Below, piece after piece: positions 23,661 through 37,760 of a stretch of DNA of 64,000 nucleotides. The notes under the pieces were generated by a model. It worked only from the letters and a program-made list of their open reading frames with translations, was not told where the DNA came from and did no database searches. Each line of letters begins with the position of its first letter. The first letter of the stretch is position 1. The position numbers and the translations under genes are program-made. The stretch is from Otis tarda (Eukaryota > Chordata > Aves > Otidiformes > Otididae). The stretch covers positions 77,912,009 to 77,976,008 of the forward strand of contig CM048591.1 of the NCBI GenBank assembly GCA_026413225.1, written 5' to 3'.

Positions 23661-25383
23661 GAGTGACCAGATCTGTAACTGTGAGAATCTAGACTTACTC
23701 TTCTTAAAGTAAGCTACCAAACTGGTGAAACGGGAAGAGGACTGGGCCCTGCAATGACTTCTTCTTTTCCTCTTCTTTCTTTGAAATAGTAAAATTTAAA
23801 ACACGCAACTTTTCAACATAGCCTCTTGCAGCCTGTGTTGTTCAGCCTTTTCTTGAAACATACTTCAGTAGTCAAAGTGCTTATTTCAACCAGCTCATTC
23901 CTGGCTAGGTAAGATCAAACTAGATTAGCTGTAATATTTAAATACCATAGCATCAGTGAACAAAAACTGTGGACTAGCTCATTATTAGAGGATAATACCC
24001 TTTTAATCTATATTTAAAAAAAATAAAAGATGTTGTCTAATAGACCTCGAATTAGTTTCCCATTCTGGAGAGACCTCCAAGGATATATTGCAATTACAGA
24101 GGTTCCCCCCCTCCTCTTTAATAACTAATATAATGTGCTTTGAAGTAACGTGGTCTCACACTGAAATCGACAATCAAACACCTAAACTAACAGAAAAGGT
24201 AAAACCACCACCAGGGAGAATTTAGAAACGGAAGTGCATAATCAGATAAACGAGAAGAAAGTTTTGAAAAGGATTGCGGAGGAGTAACAGGAGATATTGC
24301 TGGTGTGTTTCTTGCTTCGTTGTTGTTTTCCTTCAGTAAAAGTTCTGTCAGCTGGGGAGAGTTGCTCACTTCTTTGAAGCTGGCTCTTGTTTCTCTGAAA
24401 TCAGATTCCTTATTCCCAGGGCTCCACTCCGTGATGCCAGCACAAACATACATCAGCAGCTGCACAGCACTTTAAAGAGTTAGCAAGGAGCTATCAAGCA
24501 ATTACTTATTCCATTTTAGATCTCCGTCCATTATTTTCACTGAGCAAGCTTGAAGTCGGGGCAATAAAAATCAAAGAAAGCAAACAAACATTTTGGAAGT
24601 CTGAGCATCTCACCTAAGAAACGAAGCTCACCTGCCGTTAACTAAATAGGCGAGACCCGTAGGTGAGAATTGCCAACAGGAAGAGTAATCCCTTTCCCAT
24701 GAATAAAGCCTTAAAAAGTACTTGGGTTTTTGCTCTGACAGATGCTGAGGCAGTGTCAGTCTTACTTCTGCCAGGGCACTCGGACAGCATGGAGTGCGGG
24801 CTGCTGTCACCTACGGCAAAGTCCCCTTAGAGTCAGTGGGGCCATGTTGCGCATGAGTTGGGTAGAGTGAAGTGAATGGAGAAACTAAGCTTGAAATTCT
24901 TGGATTAATTCCAGGCTTAACTTTTTTTTTTTTCTGCTACTAAGCCTAGATGTGTGCTGTTTTCTCGTGCATGTGGATGTGTCTCTGCATGTGTGAAGTA
25001 CAAGCTATTACAGACAGAGTTTGACCTTTCATATAAACAAGTGTAAATTTATGCTTTGTCCTGAGGTACATGATGAATAAAAACATTAACAAGCTTCTCA
25101 TAAAATAAGCAATAGTGGAACTGTGATCCGCCTTTGCTTCAGAGGTGTCTGTGGTGGGGAGTCATTAATAACGCTCGCAGTGTCCCTTGCTTGAGACCAA
25201 CCAAGCCAAACGCCATGCCAACAAAAAGGCAGCCACATCTCAAATGGTCCTGTGGAAGCTTATGAGAAAAGACGGGTTTTACTGCTTGCCCTCAAGTTGT
25301 CTGCTGGCCTGGATGGTGTTTATTAATTTTGACAATGAAAGCGCTACACTGAATAATCTGAGGAAAAGGTAAAAAATTATTAA

Positions 25384-25406
25384 CCTCATCATTAACCATG
25401 ATGAGG
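25384..25406. other. Perfect 9-bp inverted repeat with 5-nt loop
   Basis: CCTCATCAT and ATGATGAGG are exact reverse complements separated by TAACC. It lies in repeat-free AT-rich DNA. It lacks the length of a microRNA precursor or the T run of an RNA polymerase III terminator unit, so no function is claimed. Confidence 0.6.
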
Positions 25407-27673
25407 AAATCAGAAAGTTTCAGGCTGTAACTTCCTGATGCTTCACATTTTTCTAATTTTTTAGTTACCTACAATCCAATCTTCCCTGTATTTTCCTAAG
25501 CAGAAAATTTTATATTATTTGCCTGAAGAAAGTGAGGGAGAGCTTCTCATACAGTTCATACAGTTAGGTACGCCTGTTTGCTGTGGTTGTAGGACTTCGA
25601 TATTTTGACAGGACACTTCTGACAGTTTCCCACAGTTATCTCCCAAAAAAAACCCGACTGTGGGAGAAAGGACTTTTCCCCTCTGCTTTCCTCCTTCCAC
25701 TCCAAAGCAGTGAAATTTACATCTGGATGGGCGCCCAGGGCAAACCTCCCTGCTTGCATCCCAGCAGCAGAGATGGACAGTGCTCCTGTAAGAAAGATTG
25801 CTGGAGCTCTGCCGGTGATTTACAGCCTGGCTCTTATCCATCCTCCTTTAGTAACCTATGTGTAAGTGCATGCAACCGACTAAACGTCTCCAGTACTAGA
25901 ATTTCAGAAAACTGCTGTAAGCGGAGCGAATCCTCGCCCGCCAGAGCAATCTGGTAGTTTTGCTGTGGGAGTAAGAGGTGCGAGCTGGTCCATGAGCAGT
26001 CCTGGAAGCCAAGCCTGCAATCACGGTTCTGGGTGGTTTTTCCATCTTTCTCTCAGTCGGGTTTATTTTCTCTGAGACCATATTTTTATGAGCTGGGACA
26101 GAAAGTGAGAGGGAACAAGGTGGGGCGGGATGGCTTGGGAATAGAGCCAGGCTTTCCATAAACTGGTAGTTCAGCCATTCACCCAAAATGTCCGAGGATC
26201 AGTCCTAATCCTCAAGTCAGTTATAAAACAACATCAACATGGGAGACAGCGCTGCGTGTTTTCGGAGACACGGGGTTGGATGTCAGCTTCAGGGAGACAC
26301 GTACAGATCTGAGTTGCAGCAGAGCAGAGACAGGAATCAACTCAGGGCTACGGATTTCCCCAGATGCTGTAAAATCAGGTTACTTCATATATTTTTTATC
26401 CCTCTAGACTTTTTCGAAGATCTGGTTCTACTTCTCAAACATTCACAAGTAAAGAAAGATATTGTGGAGGGTATCTGTAAAAGAGTAATTTGTACCAGGT
26501 AGCTTTTTAAATGAATGATGGATTTTTTTTCTTTTCTGTCCAGAAAAAGTGAAATAATTCTTTCAACTTTGATGCTGGGAGTGGAGAATATAATCTATGT
26601 GTGGCCCCTATACGGTGGCAACAGCTTTGTTGGTGTGTGCAAACAGACATGAATGGCTTGGGATAAATAGCTCTTGAACAACAGACTAGATAAAACTTGG
26701 TCATTTCGGTTTCCAAAGTGGTCCTGAAAATGCTGAGAAAATAAAGAAAAGATTTTCTTTCCTCCACTTTCCCATAGTGACCAAATAGTTAGGATGTGAA
26801 TCTGTACGCTAGACTTAATCTCTCTTTCTCTCACAAGGGCACAAGCCCAAAGAGCGCCTGTGCTCCATGATGACCCTCATTCCCTCTGTCCTCTTCATGG
26901 AGCAAAACAGAGTATAGAAGCTAGATTATTCCTTGTCTTACATTCACCAAACTTCTTTCTTTTTCTAAGCCTTCTACACTTGAAATCTTTGGGAAAAAAA
27001 AAAAACAAGAAAACCAATTCAAAATGGCAATGAGGGAAGGCAAGACACCTACAATACATCGTGGTAGTCCTGCTCAGCTGGAAAAACCTTTTTCAGACAA
27101 AGAGGAGTTGGTTGGATACCCAACATGAAGCTGAGACACCAACTCTATTGTATTGCTCTGTGTTTCCTGCTCTTTTATATCTGTGGAGGGAAATAAATAT
27201 TTCCAGATGAGAGGAACTGAATTTTAGACAGTTAAAGGTGGGTGAGCTAAGTCCCACACATTTTTTTACAGCTAGATATTTCTATGAGCGGTGTAAAACT
27301 AAGTTCCTGTCAAATAAAGCTAAGTTTTGTAACATTTTATGGTATTACCTACGCATCTCCCAAAAGACATGAAGAAGTTTCAAAAGGTTGTGATATCATT
27401 TCACGTACGACAGCAGCAGAGAGAGACAGCACAAGGCCCTAGGCTGCAGGGAACAGCTTGATCCTGTGTTCCTGAAAATCCTTAGAAATTCTGCCAAAGG
27501 ACTGGACTAGGTGTACTAAGAATGCTAAGGAGAGATAATAAGCAGCGCTCGGTATATGAAGATTAGGCTAAAGAGAAATACTAGACTTGCTGGGATCCTT
27601 TCTAGCTTCTTTTAGGTTCCTGGCTTGTGGTCAAAGGTTAATAACTGTATGTAAGTAACGTTCAGACTGTGTT

Positions 27674-28003
27674 TTGCTGCATGCACATGTGTTCTGGCAA
27701 GAAAACCTGACTTTAACTGTTTCTACACATGAAGGTCGCACTACATTGGAAGTGTCAATAACAGCAAATCCAGGTGAAATTACAGCCCTGTTAGTGTCAA
27801 ATGCCAGTTTAACTTTGACACAAGTGAGGGAAGCTTTTCAAGTAAAATTTGTAAATTTCTCCATTTGCACATCATGTCCTTTGTCTCAAGCGGCTAAGGC
27901 CACAAATGCCTCAAGTCAACACGGTCAAAAAAGGGCATATAAAGAGGCAAGTGCTCAACTATTGTTGCTAAAGCTATGGCTTCCTTACAAGAGAGGCTAG
28001 CCC
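27674..28003 (+). other. Unrecognised 108-codon open frame, not supported as a gene
   Basis: The frame encodes a Ser/Thr/Asn/Ala-rich product with several N-x-S/T sequons (for example NLT, NAS, NFS), then a basic end. The composition is less random-looking than that of other frames here and loosely recalls a fragment of a secreted or envelope-like protein. I recognise no domain, there is no signal peptide at its start, and no LTR or polymerase remnant is visible on either side. It is most likely chance; a fragment of an unrecognised old element is the alternative. Confidence 0.15.
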
Positions 28004-31000
28004 TGACTAGAAAGTCTACCGTGTGACAAGATCGCAAAGACCAATATATCACTCCAACAGCCAGCACCTCACAGGGAACTTAGAGTAAAATCCTCATCCC
28101 TGAACTGCCTTGAGGATCACCTGGTGGTCTGCAGTCACTCCACCCATCTGTTGACACCAACAAGGCTGACAGAAAAGTATGTGTCAAGGTGACCCTAACA
28201 TCTGCTTTGATTAATTTACTTTATAATTTGTCACTTTGGAGGGAGAATAAAAGGGAATATATCACTAACCTCTTTTGAAAGAACTGTGCCTCAATCAAGT
28301 GTAATTATTTTTCTAGATTAGACCATTACGACCTCTTCTTGTACTAACAAATATCTTAGATCAAATCTGGTATCAGCAAAAAGGTACTTAATACATCAGC
28401 CTAAAAGAAATTGTGCTAGGGCTTGTTTGTATGTGGTGCATTCTGGAACGGGCTATGCCATCCTTGATGGGAATAACTTACAGCAAAGGCCATACACTAC
28501 AAAGGGCTGAGTTCCTGAGGCCCATGGCTTTGTAAGACACTGGATTTACTGTAAATTAGCACTAGGAAGTCACTGAATATTTAGAAGGAGTCCTGAACAA
28601 TTCACAAATATTCAGCTATTTTAAAAATTTGTATTTAAAAAAAAACACATATAAAACCACAACAGCAAACTTTTAAGAAGATGTATAAAATTAAGCTATG
28701 TGGAGTGTCAAAATACATTTCAATACATGACAAGAACAGAGTGGTCTTGCTTTATTCTTATCTGGAGATCATTTTACCCAATCAGAGCTCTAATGTTCCT
28801 TTCTTATTCTGAGTGTGAGACCACGCTATTCACACTGGTTTCCAAGTATGACAGATTCCAGCCCAATCTGATACTGCAGTGACTGTTCATTTCCCACTAG
28901 TGATCACCCCCTCATCTTATGGCTGCAAAGAGAAACACAGAGAAGGATCACAAGACTCTCTATAATAATAACGTACACTTTACATGCATCCTTATTCTAG
29001 CACTGAAGCTAAAACATTGTGTTCTACTTCCTTACTTTGTCATTTTGTTTGGTCCAAATCTTAAAAATTAACTGGAGGTCGGTATTATTTCTTGAGCTTG
29101 TTTCTTCTTTTCCTTTTTTTTTTGTATCTTTCTTGCCAAGACAATTTGTGCGGATCATCCCATGCCAAATAGCAGGTACATACAATAAATAGAGATATTT
29201 GTAGACAACATGTTGGCAAAGGATTGAAAATGCTATTCTTCAAAAACCCTGAGTGCTTTATTCACCGTGTGCAATTCAGATGATACTAACACAATTGCTT
29301 ATGTAGGTAATTTGTATATAGGCTCTTAGGACATTTTCACTGGTTAGGCTGTAGCTCTGCTGTACACCTCTGTCTGCTGCTTTTTCACTACTCTTGAAAA
29401 GGTTTTGGCTCTAGCCCTGGTTGCAGCACATGAGTTTAATTAAAATCTGCAGATGTTTTCCATAGACTACGTAGAGTGGGATTTACATTTCGTCAATGAA
29501 CGTACATTGGCTCTTGCTTGTATATATCCATGTACATTTCAAATACGTGGGCAATAAATAGATGGTTTCTCAAGAAATAAGAACAAAATGTGCAAGTACG
29601 TGCTCTGTACGGTGGCGAGGAACAAGACCGACACAAGGGATACCCCAGATCCCCAGATCCGGGAGCTGTCACTTGTGCAGTGTCTGCAGAGATAAGGAGG
29701 AAGCTATGACACAAACAAGGAGAAAAGTCTCGGTTTTCATTCCAGTTTAATTTGCCAGAGCATGATCTTTCACCCGCATGCTGAAAACGGGGATAACGTC
29801 CTCTCTCGATCTGCAAACCAGCCAGCTGAAAGATGGGCTGCAGCATACCTTGCGCTTAGTGCCAGGCATGTGGTGTTTGAACCACGGCCGAGGTGATGGA
29901 AGGGCTGGGAGGGCTTACCTCTCACGCACCAACCTAAGCCAGCACAACACGACGCCTTTGCTGCAACCCAAGGGGGTTCCTGTTTCGGGATTCCGGACAC
30001 ACTCTCAGCTCGCTGCACGCTCTCAAACATAGCTTGTCGACACACTCCTCTGTCATTTTACGTCGCTGAGCTTGGCCTTTTAGAAACCGCAGGATAATGT
30101 TTCCCCATCATCCCAGCAAATGGCAACTTCGTGTTTACGGAAAAACAGGAAAAGGAATGAAATGAATTTCAAAAACCTTCTTAATTATTGATATGTATAA
30201 AAATTGTCCTCTTGTGTTCTGAAAACTGGTGTAAAATGTCACAGCTAGAGAGTTTCTTTCCAGTAAGATATTCTCAGTAAATTTGGTCTGCTCATTGCAC
30301 GCTTACACATATAGATATCTCAGATCTGTCTTTATATACGCTTTCTTTTCATGAAAAGCATTCTGACTACTTAACAAGCATGTGGGATCCTGCATAAATT
30401 ATGCTGATTCTATATGATTCAAACTATAAAATATAAAATTACATTGCATTTTCAATAAGCGTGTACACAAACCATGTAGAACGTGAAAGGTCAGACTGGA
30501 AATTCCTCATTCTCAGTTGCAACTATTTTTTTTTTTTCTTCCATCACACGTGTTGATTTCAACCGGGCTGAGTAAGAGGTCTTGCGTAAGACCATCATCT
30601 GGCCTTGTTTTAAGGCCACTTCAGGGTTCCACACTTGCAATCATCTGATCTGTGCATAGACAGACGCATCTTTAACTGGTGTCAGTGGGATGCTTTTTTG
30701 GCTTGGGAAGGCATTCCATGGATCAAGGCCATGAGAGTTAATTCAACTACCCAAACAAGAACATGGTGAAGCTCTACTGCAACATTTAATCTGATGTCTT
30801 TGAGATTACATTAACTTTTAGCTTCATAGATGTGTGGTGTTTCTCCATCGAAAGAGTATAATATTCTTGCAGTGTTCCCATGGCTTTAAGAAGACAGAAA
30901 AACACCAAACAAGGGGTAGAGAACGGGCAGTATTTAGTATATCTGAGGTCGACTACATCAGCAGAATGGCAAAGTCTACAGAAAAGGTGATCCTTGAAGG

Positions 31001-31269
31001 AGACTTGTTCCTCCTCTTGAATTCTTCCATGCGTGTTTTTCTTTGTCTTTGCTACCTTATACTGAAGTTCCCAAACTTGCTTGTGTATGTGCTATCATAG
31101 GCGTTAGGTGCCTGCTTTCAGAAATAATGAGTTTCTACGAATGCTGCTCATTTCACACAAAGACGGATATGACCTCAAAAACTAGCTATAATTTGGTGCT
31201 GGAGATGATATTTCTAGCTTTAGATAAGGGGATATTTGTAGTTAGAGGCCGCCTGTGACTGCTCTCATA

Positions 31270-31385
31270 TGGCACAAGGATCTGCTCTCTTGGTACAGTG
31301 GGTGTGGAGCCAACACCCTTCAAAGTCCACGGAAACTCCCACTGACTTCCAAACCAGACTGAGTTGTGCCTGAAATCTACAGCCT
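31270..31385. repeat. Possible ancient amniote repeat fragment
   Basis: The segment with CCACGGAAACTCCCACTGAC and GACTTCCAAACC recalls, on the opposite strand, the old amniote repeat with the 'AAGTCAGTGGGAGTTT...GACTT' core. The match is short and worn, and the family is not named. Confidence 0.3.
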
Positions 31386-32299
31386 ACTTTTTCCTCCTCA
31401 GTCACCAGCATGGTCTCCCTTCTGTGTATCATGGGTATGGAAGCTAATTTAGCCACCCAAAAAATTTAACAGACTGCGAGACAGAGGTGCAGTTTCTGTG
31501 ACAGCGGAACAAAGGTACGCACACGTTTTAGAGAGCTTCACAGTGCCAGTCGGCTTTCGCTGCTATCCGTTCTGATATTACCTGCGATCAGAAGAGTGAG
31601 CACTCTCCACAGGGTACTTTTCATACACTTTTACTGGACTCTGCCTGACACATTCACTGATCTCTGCAGCACTTGAGCATGTTCTCTTTTTATAGAAGTA
31701 TCAGGCATCTCAGTCTCTTAATATACAGCGTACAGGTAGACGAACACACCTACGTGAACCCCGTTGCATTGGCGTGTTTTGGCACGACAGTCAGGCATGC
31801 ATGACAAGCAGAAAGACTGGAGCTGGACATGAATAAAAGTGTTCTGTTGTATTGTACATGAGGTAATCTTTAGTGACTTTATCTGACCATTATTTTCTGC
31901 AGCATGAACACCAGTGAAAGCTTTGATGGCTGCTAACTGCTGAGCACCTTATCATGAAGTCCATACGTACCTACAGTTTAGGTTTTTAAATATACCCTCC
32001 CTGAGAGTAAGCAAAAATGGTGGAGGACTTAGAAGAAAAACTTGGCTTCGGGGCTTCGGAGTATCTTGGCTTGTAAAGCAAAATGCTGATGTGTTACATG
32101 TCAACAACTGGTTGTCTGAGTTGAAGTAGGACTGGAAGGTCTTGGAATGAATCCATGCAGAACTGAATGCTTTCTGCCTCTCCTTGGCTCATGAAAAGTC
32201 ATGATTCTGCCCACAAAGGTGCAAAGGTTGAATAAACCATCATTTCAGGTTGTATAAATCCAATCCATTGCTTCATCTTGGATGGTCATTTTGATACAA

Positions 32300-32478
32300 C
32301 AGGTTGCCCAGAGAGGTGGTGGATGCCCCATCCTCGGAAACATTCAAGGCCAGGTTGGCCGGGGCTCTGAGCAACCTGATCTGGTTGGAGATGTCCCTGC
32401 TCCTTGCAGAGGGGTTGGACTGGATGGGCTTTAAACATCCCTTCCAACCCAAACCATTCTGTGATTCTACGATTCTAT
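32300..32478 (+). mobile_element. CR1 LINE 3' end, 5'-truncated
   Basis: The plus-strand copy begins within the ORF2 C-terminus (readable as VVDAPSSETFKARLAGALSN) and ends with GATTCTACGATTCTAT, the octamer tail. Only about 180 bp remain. It is nearly identical (roughly 93% by eye) to the 3' part of the copy at 62985-63241, so the two come from one subfamily and probably a similar period. Retroposition is the mechanism for the family; this copy has no coding capacity. Confidence 0.95.
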
Positions 32479-35400
32479 ACCTACCAGGAGCTGCGGAACA
32501 CTTTGAACGGCATTCCAGTGGGATTGCTCCTTGCTGAATTTACAAGCAGCTCTTCCAATCCTTTGAACACACTGCAGACGGTAATTCAAGACAAGTACTG
32601 GGTTTCTTACCTGTTATGACTTCTGTTCATTTTCTGCTTGGCAACTGTGTCACCCATACATGTATTCAGCATGGTCTTCCCTGGCTGGGCACTCGATATG
32701 ATCTGAATACAGCCATCAAAATCTGGATCAAGGCACTGTTTGAATTAGACTTCTCTGCCATAGAGGAGTGAAATGCCGTATTTCAACTATCTAGTTGTTT
32801 TGGATGAAACTTTCTCTATGGTTAAAAAATACGTCTTTCTTGTTAACTTCTTGCTTTCACCTAAAAAGGGGCACCTTGGAGTAGAAGTGAAGACCACGAA
32901 GCTTAGCCCAAAATGTAAAGTCTTGAAAGTAAAGGCTAGAAAAACGCTAATACTCAAACACAGGAGCTTAGAATGGAAACTGGTACACCTCCTCAGATAT
33001 GGTTGTCTTCTGCACTATCTATCTATCTGTACAAAACAGGGGAAAAGAGACACATTACTAATTTCAAGTATTTTTCGCTGTAGATGAAGGGAATGACTTT
33101 AACAGAATAATTATTTGCATGATAATAATAATGCCAGAAAAATTAATGCCACTGAGTACAAAAGAATGCATAAAACAAACAGGGGTCAGGATCAGGAGCA
33201 CTGAAATGTGAATATTCAATTAACAATAATAGAAAAGATGTGGGGCATGGTATGTAAATGAAGGCTGCCTAGGGCCAAATGTTCTCAATAGCGAAGCCAA
33301 CAAGATATTAAAAACACCCCACATGACTTTGTTTTTCAGTTCAAGAGCAAATTCATGTTGAAACTGTGTTTATCTCTTCTAACAGCAAAAACAAACACAT
33401 TCCATAATGTACGTATTAGGAGGATGTTTAACTTGCTCAGCGTTCACTTCTAGGAAAATGTCACTACGTACAGTGAGTGCTGTGAACGGGGAGTGGGAGA
33501 AGAGGGAAGAGTGATAAGAAGGACAGATGCTTGAGGAGAAAAAACTTTCTAACCAGAGGTTTTTACATGGACCACAGCACCCTGTGTCCCACATGCTGGT
33601 TTCTCGAGCAGACCGGTTGCCAAGATAAATTTTTTCTTGGACTCTAGAACTTACGGGATGTGCTTGGCTTGCATCAAGAACACAGCAGTTCCTTCCTCAC
33701 ACAAACAACTCTATCTAGCTAGGCTGGATATAAACAGAAAGACTACTTTACTAATTATTTATACAGAGACAAAGATAGTTGCGTTCTGGAAGATTTGTAG
33801 GAGCTGGGTGGTTTTTTTTTTTGGTCTTATTGTGTTTTTGACTTTCAGGGCTGTCCGAAAGGCATCTAGACCTTCAACCACAGGAAGGTAATTCACAACT
33901 TTACTACTCTGATTCATGTAGTGATTTTTTTTTCCTTTTTTTTTTTTTCCCTTGAGGGTATTGATTCTGCTTATTTAGTAGCAAAGTATTTATATAAACC
34001 AGGACCTTTACATGGACAAGCAGTTTCTCTTCCTACCTGCCCCTCTGCCTTTTGAGATGACCCATGTGAGCAAGGAGTACTCTGGAGCTACCAGCACTGA
34101 CCTCGCTGTAAAAGTTTACGTTATGAGAAGAGAATTCTTACACCTTCTGGAAAGGTGCTATACTGACGTGCTCCAGCAAACAGTGGCTTTTTTTCAAATC
34201 AATATGACTACTTTTATGAATCAACTGAAACTCATCCATAAGTGTTTTCAGATTCAAGCCAACTGTTTCTTAAAATTACGCTCCATCTTCTTTCCCCCTT
34301 TCTCCCCTCTTTCAGACCAAGGAGTTGAAATGCTGAAATAGGCTTAGCAAAGGGAGTAAGAGGAAAATAATTTTCTGAGTGCCTCACATACCATTATCCT
34401 CATCCTCTCACTTGTGCGTGAAATGCGGCAGAAATATGGAATATACAAAATAAGTTCCTAGCAGTTTACAGCAAAGCTGCAGTGAAAGGAGGTGAGAAAA
34501 GAAAGAATAATGCAGCCATTTTGGATGGGCAGAATACTCTTGAGCTGCTGTCATCTAGGTCTGTAAGCTGAACTCTGCAAGGAGTCTTACTCTATTTTAA
34601 GTACGTTGTAAGGGCCTGTGGAACGGGGTCTCAGTTTAGGCTCCGGGATTAGCATTCCTCTTGTGCAAAGTACCATGGAATTTTAATGAACGCAAGTAGT
34701 CAGAATTTCTGCCGTCTCCCAGAGATTTGTTTATTTACTAATTTAGAGATATGTTTAACGTCTTACTTCAGCTGTGCATCTGTACCAGCACCGTACTGAG
34801 GCAGTGGTTAAAAACCTGATGCTGAGAGAAGAGGGATGTCTGTGAGTCACATATGGTCCTGGGGACACCTATAAATGATCTTTGAAAACGCTATCCCCAG
34901 CTTAGATAATGACATATGAAAAGATTATATTGGATACAAAGTTATGGCATCAAAGAATCCAGTCCAGTTTGCTGTGGGAGCTTTCTGTATTTAAAAAAGA
35001 AAAAAGAACAAATTAAGATATGATTTGAGTTTCTTTTGTAAATGTATGACTATTTTCCCTTTGGACAAGGATGTCTCTAGAATGTGATTAGCTTAGCACC
35101 TGTTTTGGTCAATTAAAGTTTTTATATTGAAATAGCACATCAAGCCCTCTATCTCAGGTCCTCAAAGGGAGTTCGGCATTTAACTCAATTTGTCGGAACC
35201 AAACAGCCACTTTTCAAGGTCTGTATCTCAACCTCTCCTCTTCTTAGTTTCAGGTTTTCTGAATTCTTTTCCCCTTCAAAATCTTCCTTCAGAATTGCAG
35301 GGACTCACCAAGAGCATAAGCGAGGGGTAAGAAACTTTCTGAAGCCCTTGGTCTCGTAACGGCTCGCCAAAAAAGCTTCATCCAGACTGAGAATCAAGAT

Positions 35401-37059
35401 GCTGAGCCCAAGTATCTCGTTAGGACCAAAACTTTGTGTAAGTGGTCTACACGGTTTTAAGGGGGCTGATCCAGAAATCTGGTTTTAGCTGTAAGATGAG
35501 GCATTTTAAGTTGCGCAGTAGATGCTTTGAGACAAAATTTTAAACCTTTCGTTAATATTTGCTTTTGCAAAGATGAAGTAGCTGCCTGTATGGAATCCGG
35601 TCATTCGGTCCTGAAAATCTGGCTGTGTTCTTTCTGTTAAACAGAACCAGAAGATAATACACGACACGGTCATTTTTATTTCAATAGTATGAAATATTTT
35701 GGACATTCATTGCTTCTTAAAATGAATATAAATTTCAACAAATACCAGGAAAGCCAACAAGCTCAAACAAAAGCAGAAAATAACACCTCACCACAACTCC
35801 CAAATCCTCCCGGAGCAGTTTGTATGGCTTCTGAAGTTTAGCTGCACTCTCAACAGCCTTCAGGTTCAATTTCTGGAGCTGCAAAAATCTATTCTCTGTC
35901 ACTTAATTTGTCGCATAATGTCACAGGCAAATGATTATTTCTTGAATTTCCATCTTCTTGAAAAAAAGATACATGTTTTTGTTATGGTTTAGAAGAGTCA
36001 CTTGAAAAAAACCAAAAACGTTGTAGACAGTTGGAGCCAAGCCAAGCTTTGGTAAAATCTGGCTAGATAATATATTCTCTTTATGATGAATTCAGCAGAA
36101 TATTCATAGCTGAAATAGTGTTCCCTGAAATACAAAATTTATAATAGAAGTGAGGTTGTTTTTTTAACAGCCTGTATGAAGCAGGTTTTTTTTTTTTTTT
36201 AAAACAGATATATACTTACCTTTTAAGTCAATTACTCCGCTTGTTCCCTTGGTGACTCTGCTTTCCCCAAAATCGATCAGCTGACTTTTTCATTATTATT
36301 TCCCAAACAAAAACCCAAAACCTGTGAAAAATCAATAGCAAAGTTCACATGAGCTGATGTTACTCTTCTGCATAGTTCACTATGCATTCCAGATAGTGAT
36401 CTTATTGACATAGGGCCTGATATTTTTGGAGCTTTTTTAGTTAGTAAAGCCGGTAGCAGTAAAGCCTTGGAATTGGTAGCAAAATGTCAACTGCACATTT
36501 GAATACTTAATTTTGTGGCTATAAACAGCCACGTCACACTTCCAGCAACAACAATGGGATGGTTTTCAGCACTGCTCTACCAAGCAGGCATGTTTTCTAT
36601 TTTCTTCTTGTATATACAATTAAAAGCATTCCCACCAGCGAACTTTGCCCTGCATTCACTTCTGAAACAGAGCATGAGAGATGTCTCTCAAAAGTCAAAA
36701 TCCTGCCTTTCCTTGGGCCAAATAATGAAATAACAACCCAGCAGTGCACCATTACTTCTAAGGCTTCTGTTAAAAGTCTGAATTCACGGACTAGTTATCA
36801 ATCCTTGCCCCAGTGTGCGAGTAACAAGGATGTCTCTGGTCATGAGAAAAGCACTTTTTTCTTCTGCGTGGAAACGTTGAGTTTACTTTTTGTGGGGCAA
36901 GAGATAAGGAATGGCACACATGGAGTATAGGCAGGTTCTCATCTTGCTCTAGGGGATATCCACCAGTGCCTGCGTTCTTGTTGAGTAATAATGAGATACC
37001 ATAACCAAACAGTAGAAGATGCATGTCAGATGGTTCTCTAATAACATTAGAAAAAAAAC

Positions 37060-37760
37060 AGCTGATGTATGGGATATTGAAGGCAGATTAAGTTGTTAAT
37101 GTATATTAGTATATTCTTAATTTCCTTTTAATTGAAAAAGACATATTGACTTTAATTAGAACCATTTCACAGGAACTGTCAATTAGCACATGTCAAACTA
37201 GTTAATTCAGAACAGAATTCTTTTAATTAGGGTCTGCTTTCCTTTAACTGTGGGGCCAATGAAATCAGCCTTTCCTTATCAAGATTTTAAATGTCTCTAA
37301 GACATACAATACAAATGTAGTCTCTTATCTATTATTAGAAGCCCATATGGATAACATTAAAATGATGATGCTGGCATTGTTCATGCAGCACAAATCAGAG
37401 TTTCCTTTATGACTGTTTGAAAAAAAAAAGGAAAAAGATGGCTTTGAAGAAAGACTATTTTAAAATACACAGATTTATCCTGCTTTAAAGAAACTACAAA
37501 ATTTATGACATGCATGTTCACATTTAAAGTATTATTTAATACGTCTGCTCAAATAAATGGGCCTATTCAAACGTTTTGTGTGTTCTATCAGCCAAAGACA
37601 CATAAAACATTTTCAAAGCATGCAGCAACGTTCTTCCCTTAAATGAACTGTAATCAAAAGGAGAAAACAGACTCGATGATTTTTTTGGGGACAATATAAA
37701 ACCAGCATTGTTAACTTTCATTGCATGCGAAGATTTAACACTGATTGCTAATCCAGAGGC
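37060..37760. promoter_or_regulatory. Candidate conserved non-coding block (texture only)
   Basis: A long repeat-free, CpG-poor, TAAT/ATTA-rich interval. It includes several TTTAATTAG-type homeodomain cores near 37150-37230, 'TGTCAATTAGCACATGTCA' near 37180, and a T/A-balanced stretch around 37500-37670. Multiple clustered homeodomain-like sites without any open frame are typical of developmental enhancers. Cross-species conservation was not tested, so this is inference from texture. Confidence 0.28.

Larger units (their letters stand above)
22408..32299. other. Gene-free stretch, unique sequence with faint old repeats
   Basis: No supported gene. It contains an old amniote-repeat motif near 23580, a perfect hairpin at 25384-25406, an unrecognised Ser/Thr/Asn-rich open frame at 27674-28000, a patch at about 28968-29005 resembling a worn MIR/L3 fragment, and another old-repeat motif at about 31270-31385. 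Simple A or T runs of 8-13 bases recur. The open frames at 25583-25957 and 29493-30045 overlap on both strands and look like chance. Confidence 0.55.
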
